DNA from: JBBKWJ01 sp037968895 | Lineage (GTDB): Bacteria > Actinomycetota > Acidimicrobiia > Acidimicrobiales > SZUA-35 | NCBI GenBank assembly: GCA_037968895.1 | Contig: JBBKWJ010000118.1 | Coordinates: 1-10,531, forward strand | Length of the DNA: 10,531 bases | Direction: 5' to 3' | In this document: piece after piece, positions 6,232 to 10,531 of the stretch | Numbering within the stretch: the first letter of the stretch is position 1 | Layout: each line of letters opens with the position of its first letter | Notes under the pieces: model-generated | Told to the model about the DNA's origin: nothing | Databases searched by the model: none | What the model saw: only the letters and a program-made list of their open reading frames with translations | Position numbers and translations under genes: made by a program

Positions 6232-7197
6232 CTAACGCGGCGGCACTACCTCGTATCCGGCCTCTTCTGGTTCGTCGTCGAGAATCTCGGCCGGGAAGCC
6301 AGGAGCGAGCACCTGAAGTCCGGTGGCGTCTTCGAGACGACGAATAACGTTGGGCGACCACTCCCGGGCCCCATACCGATCTTGGGCATCTCGGAAGATC
6401 TCGTTGAGAAGTGGTGAGACCTCAAGCGGAACCTCGTGGCGATCCGCCAACGCCTGAAACAGCGAGACGTCTTTCAACACGAGATCCATCGTGAAGCTGA
6501 TATCGCGGCTGCCGTTGAGGATTACTTGGCTCTCGGTCTCGTGAACAAATGAGTTGCCAGACGAGATCTTGATCGCCTCATAGGCAGTGGCCAAGTCCAT
6601 GCCGGCCGCCTTCGAGGTTACGAGGGCCTCGGAGATCGATACGAGGTTGGCCGTGGCCAGATAGTTGGTGACAACCTTCAGGACTGACGCCGACCCAAGC
6701 GGGCCGGTATGCAGGATTCGCCTCCCCATCGAGGTCAAAACCGGAAGCATGCGGTCGAACGTGTCGCGGTCGCAGCCGGCAAAAATTGCGATGTTTCCGG
6801 TAGCAGCGCGATGGCACCCACCCGACACCGGACAATCAACGGCAGCGGCCCCCTTCGACTCGACGCCGACGGCGAGTCGTTTCACCTCTGCTTCGTCAGT
6901 TGTGCTCATTTCGGCCCAGATCTTCCCGGGACCGAGGCCGTTCACAAGTCCGTCCTCACCTTCGACGACAACGGCGCACGCCATCGGGTTTGGTAGGCAT
7001 GTAATTACGAGATCGTTGTCGGCCGCCATTTGAGCTGGCGACTCGCCCCAATGAGCCCCGGCCTCGAGGTATGGTTTGGCCAGGTCGGTGTTGAGGTCGC
7101 GAACGGTGACGTCAAAACCGTTTCTCAGCAGGCTTCCCGCAAGCTTTCCGCCAACGTTGCCAAGGCCAATAAAGCCAACAGACTTGATGTCACTCAC
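6232..7197 (-). CDS. 3-hydroxyisobutyrate dehydrogenase-family NAD(P)-dependent oxidoreductase
   Basis: Members of this beta-hydroxyacid dehydrogenase family oxidise 3-hydroxyisobutyrate, tartronate semialdehyde or related acids. The 321-residue protein has an N-terminal Rossmann domain with GFIGLGNVGG (8-17). Asp34 ends the second strand (VTVRD), which suggests NAD rather than NADP. The substrate motif DCPVSGGCHRAATG is at 121-134 (Ser125). The catalytic lysine is Lys174 in SASVLKVVTNYL, and LKD (241-243) is the usual helix motif. The last 25 residues or so, after ATGLQVLAPG, are acidic and beyond the usual fold end. The start is a GTG with GAGGAG five bases upstream; the overlapping ATG at 7199 runs straight into TGA and is not used. 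It is the first gene of the minus-strand run with AlkB, aroK and aroQ. The substrate is unassigned because family members share these motifs. Confidence 0.88.
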   Translation of the reverse strand: MSDIKSVGFIGLGNVGGKLAGSLLRNGFDVTVRDLNTDLAKPYLEAGAHWGESPAQMAADNDLVITCLPNPMACAVVVEGEDGLVNGLGPGKIWAEMSTTDEAEVKRLAVGVESKGAAAVDCPVSGGCHRAATGNIAIFAGCDRDTFDRMLPVLTSMGRRILHTGPLGSASVLKVVTNYLATANLVSISEALVTSKAAGMDLATAYEAIKISSGNSFVHETESQVILNGSRDISFTMDLVLKDVSLFQALADRHEVPLEVSPLLNEIFRDAQDRYGAREWSPNVIRRLEDATGLQVLAPGFPAEILDDEPEEAGYEVVPPR

Positions 7198-7202
7198 ATG
7201 CG

Positions 7203-7208
7203 CTCCTC
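7203..7208 (-). promoter_or_regulatory. Ribosome binding site of the dehydrogenase gene
   Basis: GAGGAG on the minus strand lies five bases before the GTG at 7197 and fixes that start. Confidence 0.7.
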
Positions 7209-7212
7209 GTAA

Positions 7213-7241
7213 TTCCGAATCTCGGAAACCGTAGCCGGTTT
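7213..7241. promoter_or_regulatory. Two adjoining dyads in a divergent promoter region
   Basis: TTCCGA (7213-7218) and TCGGAA (7222-7227) form a perfect dyad with a 3-base centre. AAACCG (7226-7231) and CGGTTT (7236-7241) form a second with a 4-base centre. The two share two bases. They occupy the middle of the 88-base spacer between the divergent dehydrogenase and lipoprotein genes, which is where an operator for one or both would sit. They could also form alternative hairpins. No regulator gene is adjacent. Confidence 0.45.
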
Positions 7242-7285
7242 ATCCGATTGGGGACTTTCGTTCGCCGCAATTGGGTTACGACAAC

Positions 7286-8512
7286 ATGCGACATTTGCGC
7301 ACAGCCTCCCTCACACTCGGACTCGCCCTTCTCGCCAGCGCGTGCGCCAGCACGTCCACCAGCGCTAACTCGCCAGAGACGCAGAGCAGAACCGATTCGG
7401 TAGCAAGCGACGCGCCTGGCGCCGAGCCATCACAAGTTGATCAGATTGCGAGTACCGAGGTGGAAGACGTTCCCTCGGCACTAAATTCCATGACTGACGA
7501 CGCCTTTCCGCCGCCGCTTGTCGATCCCAACGAGATCATTAGTGGAGGTCCGCCACCAGACGGCATCCCGCCGCTTGACGACCCCTTCTTCGAACCAGCC
7601 GACGCAGTGAACTGGCTCGAGCCAAACGAACCCGTCCTCTCGCTTGAGATCGACGGCGAAGCCAGGGCCTACCCCGTGCAAATCATGACATGGCACGAAA
7701 TCGTGAATGACAGCATCGGCGGCACACCAGTCACTGTTTCCTACTGCCCGCTCTGCAACTCAGCCGTGGCCTACGACCGTCGACTCGGCGATCGAGTGCT
7801 CGACTTCGGCACCTCTGGCATGCTGTTCAACTCATCATTGGTGATGTACGACCGTCAGACCCAAAGCCTTTGGACGCACTTCGATGGTTCCGCAGTTGTT
7901 GGATTCCTCACCGGTGAAACGCTCGATACGTTCCCGGTTGCCACAGTGTCGTGGGCCGACTTCGTCGATGCCCATCCCGACGGACTCGTCTTAAGTCGAG
8001 CAACAGGATTCGAACGAGACTATGGCCGCAACCCATACTTGGGCTACGACGATCCGGACAGCACTCCGTTCCTTTTCGACGGGGAGCTCGATGATCGACT
8101 CCAGCCCCAGACACGCGTTGTCGCGATCCGCGGCAAAACGGAGACGGTAGCCATCGAGCAGGGACCTCTAGTTGAAGCCGGCGTGCAAGCCGTAACTCTG
8201 GATGGAACCGATCTCGTCGTATTCGCCTCACCGGGCACAAACTCGGCCCTTGATTCATCTCGCATCGTCGACGGACGAGACATTGGCGCGACCGGCGTGT
8301 TCGAGTCGGCAGTTGATGGCCTGGCGCTCACATTCACACAAACCGCCGATGACCGTTGGACTGACGACCAAACAGGATCTAAGTGGAATCTATTCGGCCT
8401 CAGTGTCGACGGCGAGCTAGCGGGAACCCAGCTCGCTGCGGTTCCTCACCTCAACACGTTCTGGTTCGCGATCGCTGCCTTCGAGCCAGACACCCTGGTC
8501 GTTGCAAGGTGA
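7286..8512 (+). CDS. DUF3179-domain lipoprotein
   Basis: The product is 408 residues from the ATG at 7286. A TTG 15 bases upstream is in frame but would put five needless residues before a good signal sequence. The N-terminus is a lipoprotein signal: Arg2-Arg5, a hydrophobic stretch to residue 19 and Cys20 in LLASAC. A Ser/Thr/Ala/acid-rich linker of about 80 residues and a Pro-rich stretch (about 75-102) follow. The DUF3179 domain runs from about 106 to the end, with WHEIVND (136-142), SYCPLCNSAVAYDR (152-165, CxxC at Cys154 and Cys157), WTHFDGSAVVG (196-206) and HLNTFWFA (388-395). The protein should be anchored outside the membrane. The domain's biochemical function is not known to me; the CPLCN motif suggests a metal or redox site, which is inference. 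It has no clear ribosome site. It ends 23 bases before the convergent ureohydrolase. Confidence 0.9.
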   Translation: MRHLRTASLTLGLALLASACASTSTSANSPETQSRTDSVASDAPGAEPSQVDQIASTEVEDVPSALNSMTDDAFPPPLVDPNEIISGGPPPDGIPPLDDPFFEPADAVNWLEPNEPVLSLEIDGEARAYPVQIMTWHEIVNDSIGGTPVTVSYCPLCNSAVAYDRRLGDRVLDFGTSGMLFNSSLVMYDRQTQSLWTHFDGSAVVGFLTGETLDTFPVATVSWADFVDAHPDGLVLSRATGFERDYGRNPYLGYDDPDSTPFLFDGELDDRLQPQTRVVAIRGKTETVAIEQGPLVEAGVQAVTLDGTDLVVFASPGTNSALDSSRIVDGRDIGATGVFESAVDGLALTFTQTADDRWTDDQTGSKWNLFGLSVDGELAGTQLAAVPHLNTFWFAIAAFEPDTLVVAR

Positions 8513-8518
8513 CGTGCT

Positions 8519-8550
8519 CTAGCTGAGAACCCTCACTAGTTGAGAAACCC
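8519..8550. repeat. Short imperfect direct repeat at the ureohydrolase 3' end
   Basis: CTAGCTGAGAACCC (8519-8532) and CTAGTTGAGAAACCC (8536-8550) differ by one substitution and one inserted A. The second copy is the last codons and stop of the ureohydrolase, so the 3' end of that gene seems to be repeated once downstream. It fills most of the convergent spacer and does not form a good terminator. Confidence 0.5.
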
Positions 8551-9519
8551 GGGGCCGAGGTCAAGTGGCTTGGCGCCCTTCGCAAGAGCGAGTAGACCAA
8601 GCATCTCTTGAGCAAGCGTGGCACCCGCAATTGCGGTGATCTCTGCACTGTCGTAGCTGGGTGCCACCTCAACGACATCGAAGCCGACAAGGTTCATTCC
8701 TTCGAGGCCTCTGATTAGTGCGAGCGCCTGACTGGTGGTGAGCCCACCAGGAACTGGAGTGCCTGTTCCTGGTGCAAAGGCAGGGTCGAGGCAGTCGATG
8801 TCAAAGGTCAGGTAGGTCGCGGCGTCGCCGATGACTCGCCGGATGTGCTCGAGAGTTGCGCCAACGCCCTCTCGGTGAACGAACGGCGCGGTCAAGATGG
8901 TGAAGCCGTGGGTGCTGTCGTTGCTTGTGCGGATTCCTACCTGCACCGATCGTTCTGGATCAATAATGCCTTCGCGGGCCGCGCGCAAGAACATCGAGCC
9001 GTGGTCGAGCCGCTCGCCATCGTCTGGCCACGTATCGCAGTGGGCATCGAAGTGAAGGAGTGACAGCGGGCCATGCACTTTGGCGTGGGCCTTCAGTAGC
9101 GGGTAGGTCACGAAGTGGTCGCCGCCGAAGGTCAACATCTTTGCGCCCGAAGCCAGAATGGTGTCGGCATGAGTCTCAACCGCTGCGACGATGTGCTGAG
9201 GAAAACCAGAATCGAAGTAGCAGTCGCCGTAGTCGACGACGTTGAGATGGTCAAAGATGCTGAAGGCGTGTGGGAACAGGTCGAGGCACGCTACTTCGGT
9301 AGATGCAGCACGAATCGCCCGAGGCCCAAAGCGGGCACCGGGTCGATTGGTGGTTGCTGCATCAAACGGGATTCCCGAGACCGCCACATCAACGCCGGAG
9401 AGGTCCCGGCTGTAGCGGCGGCGGAGAAACGACAACGCGCCAGCGAAGGAATTATCGCCGACGGTCCCCATGTTCGACTCGCTACGAAAGGCAGCGTCGC
9501 CCTTGGTCTCAGATGTCAC
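8536..9519 (-). CDS. speB: Agmatinase-family ureohydrolase (SpeB-like)
   Basis: Ureohydrolases split guanidino compounds into an amine and urea with two Mn ions. Agmatinase makes putrescine from agmatine. The 327-residue protein shows all metal motifs: FGGDH (131-135, His135), FDAHCD (157-162, with Asp158, His160 and Asp162) and FDIDCLDPAFAPGTGTP (239-255, with Asp240 and Asp242). Glu284 in VEVAP and the N-terminal GxxxGPxAIR-type segment (NRPGARFGPRAIR, 58-70) agree with agmatinases. The GTG start overlaps the AIM24 stop by one base (TAGTG), so translational reinitiation is likely. An in-frame ATG at 9471 (residue 17) is a second candidate start. The family also contains guanidinobutyrase, guanidinopropionase and formimidoylglutamase-like enzymes, so agmatine is the likely but unproven substrate. 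No arginine decarboxylase is visible in the window. Confidence 0.88.
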   Translation of the reverse strand: MTSETKGDAAFRSESNMGTVGDNSFAGALSFLRRRYSRDLSGVDVAVSGIPFDAATTNRPGARFGPRAIRAASTEVACLDLFPHAFSIFDHLNVVDYGDCYFDSGFPQHIVAAVETHADTILASGAKMLTFGGDHFVTYPLLKAHAKVHGPLSLLHFDAHCDTWPDDGERLDHGSMFLRAAREGIIDPERSVQVGIRTSNDSTHGFTILTAPFVHREGVGATLEHIRRVIGDAATYLTFDIDCLDPAFAPGTGTPVPGGLTTSQALALIRGLEGMNLVGFDVVEVAPSYDSAEITAIAGATLAQEMLGLLALAKGAKPLDLGPGFLN

Positions 9520-10531
9520 TAGTTGGAGTGCGAGTGGGGTGGAACGGCGCCTTCGGCTGGCTGCACGATGACGATGCCTTGCCCGCTAAACGCAAGCTGG
9601 AATGCTTCGCCCGAACCGCGCCCAATAAGGGCGCTGGCTTTCGCAGTCCGGTTGAGCGAGGTCGTTAGGTCGGCGCTCCACGCAATGGCGGCATCTGGAT
9701 CGGCGAACGTTGGTTGGTCGGTCTTGAGTACGACGGGGTCGCCGTTGCTGGTAATTGCAACCCAGCCATGACCCTGCAGTCGAGTGTTAAAGAGTCCACC
9801 AGAGACGATGCCTGCACCCTTGACCCGTTCGATTTCCCAGGTCAGCGTTGGCTCGAAGGCAAGAATATTCTTGCCGTTAACCGAAAGCCCTGCCCCTTCC
9901 AGGTGGAGGATGTGGATCTGGTCGGCGTTGTTGGCCAAGAAGACCTCGCCTTGACCGGTGCAGCGCATCAGCGGTACACCTTCGCCGGTTGCGACCTTTT
10001 TGAGCATCTTGCCGACACCGCCGGAACCCTCGAAGGCGAAGTCGACGTTGCCTTGAAAGGCAACCATCGATCCTTGGCGAGCCAAGACGGGCTCGCCAAG
10101 CGTGACCTTTAGCATCCTCGAGTTCTGGAGTGTCACTCGAACCCCAGACGCAACCTCGGCGTACTTCTCGTCAGACAAGAGATCGGTGGTGATGCCAGCG
10201 ATCGTGCCGTCGGCGTTCATCGCCGGGCCCGGTGCAAACTCTGGTGCGGGTGCAAACTCTGGCGTTGGCGCAGGCGGAGCAGAACTGAAGTCCTGCGGCG
10301 GAGCGGCAGACGGAGCAGGCGGCACAGGTGCAAATTCTTGGGGGGCCGCGGCCGGTGTCGGTGGTGTCGGGCTGAAATCGTCACGAGACGCTGCCGGTGC
10401 TGGCGGCACTGGGGCGAAGTCTTGCGAGGCTGCTGGTTCGGGCGTCGGCTCGAAGCTCGACGGCGCATACGGGTCGGGCGTCGGCTCGAAGCTCGACGGC
10501 GCATACGGGTCGGCCACCGGCTCGAAACTCG
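9519..10531 (-). CDS. AIM24-family protein with Pro/Ala-rich repeat N-terminus (5' partial)
   Basis: From about residue 103 (numbered from the GTG at 10517) to 325 the protein matches the AIM24/DUF124 family. Its segments include VASGVRVTLQNSRMLKVTLG, GSMVAFQGNVDF, GEVFLANNADQIHIL, GAGIVSGGLFNTRLQG and FQLAFSGQGIVIVQP. The fungal homologue is mitochondrial, and bacterial members have a beta-rich fold and no agreed function. The first 100 residues are a low-complexity linker with repeated (Q/R)(D/E)F(A/S)P-type blocks and DPYAPSSFEPTP units. The reading frame stays open past that GTG with the same repeat (SFEP just upstream), so the gene probably starts beyond the right edge. No transmembrane segment is visible. 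The C-terminus ends HSHSN. The stop overlaps the ureohydrolase GTG. Confidence 0.85.
   Translation of the reverse strand, partial: SFEPVADPYAPSSFEPTPDPYAPSSFEPTPEPAASQDFAPVPPAPAASRDDFSPTPPTPAAAPQEFAPVPPAPSAAPPQDFSSAPPAPTPEFAPAPEFAPGPAMNADGTIAGITTDLLSDEKYAEVASGVRVTLQNSRMLKVTLGEPVLARQGSMVAFQGNVDFAFEGSGGVGKMLKKVATGEGVPLMRCTGQGEVFLANNADQIHILHLEGAGLSVNGKNILAFEPTLTWEIERVKGAGIVSGGLFNTRLQGHGWVAITSNGDPVVLKTDQPTFADPDAAIAWSADLTTSLNRTAKASALIGRGSGEAFQLAFSGQGIVIVQPAEGAVPPHSHSN
10435..10531 (-). repeat. 36-bp tandem repeat encoding DPYAPSSFEPTP
   Basis: Units at 10435-10470 and 10471-10506 differ by a single base, and a third, partial and more diverged unit fills 10507-10531. Each unit is twelve codons, so copy number can change without a frameshift. 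The array runs off the window. Confidence 0.85.

Overview
The window is GC-rich (roughly 60% by eye) with compact genes, frequent GTG starts, 1- and 4-base gene overlaps and no RNA genes, CRISPR array or insertion sequence. The gene content suits an actinobacterium: a DUF559 protein with an AbiEi-like N-terminal half, adjacent hisE-hisG with a long-form HisG, two PPK2 kinases, an AIM24 protein and a DUF3179 lipoprotein. The Acidimicrobiia (Ilumatobacter-like) are my best guess, but this is inference and no marker gene proves it. Most of the window is chromosomal metabolism, and I did not find a convincing new multi-gene system.

Layout. (1) 2-769, plus strand: a DUF559/Vsr-like protein cut off by the left edge. 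(2) 770-873: a convergent spacer holding three copies of a palindromic motif exactly 35 bp apart. (3) 874-3530, minus strand: PPK2 kinase A, then hisE and hisG (overlapping by ATGA), then a PEBP/YbhB-like protein. (4) 3531-3688: a divergent spacer. (5) 3689-4531, plus strand: PPK2 kinase B. (6) 4549-7197, minus strand: a four-gene run of hydroxyisobutyrate-dehydrogenase-like protein, AlkB-like dioxygenase, shikimate kinase (aroK) and type II dehydroquinase (aroQ), with gaps of only 11-21 bases. (7) 7198-7285: a divergent spacer with two adjoining dyads. (8) 7286-8512, plus strand: a DUF3179 lipoprotein. (9) 8536-10531, minus strand: an AIM24 protein with a Pro/Ala-rich repetitive N-terminus, running off the right edge and overlapping an agmatinase-family ureohydrolase by one base.

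How the genes work together. HisG and HisE make the first two steps of histidine synthesis. AroQ and AroK are steps 3 and 5 of the shikimate pathway. The PPK2 enzymes move phosphate between polyphosphate and nucleotides and so could buffer the ATP or GTP used nearby, although adjacency is the only evidence for a link. The most checkable oddities are two single-residue changes in normally conserved phosphate- or substrate-binding loops (Asp to Gly in PPK2-B, Gly to Arg in AroK), the 35-bp palindrome array, a hairpin just ahead of hisE, the tandem dyads at 7213-7241 and the repeat-rich AIM24 extension.
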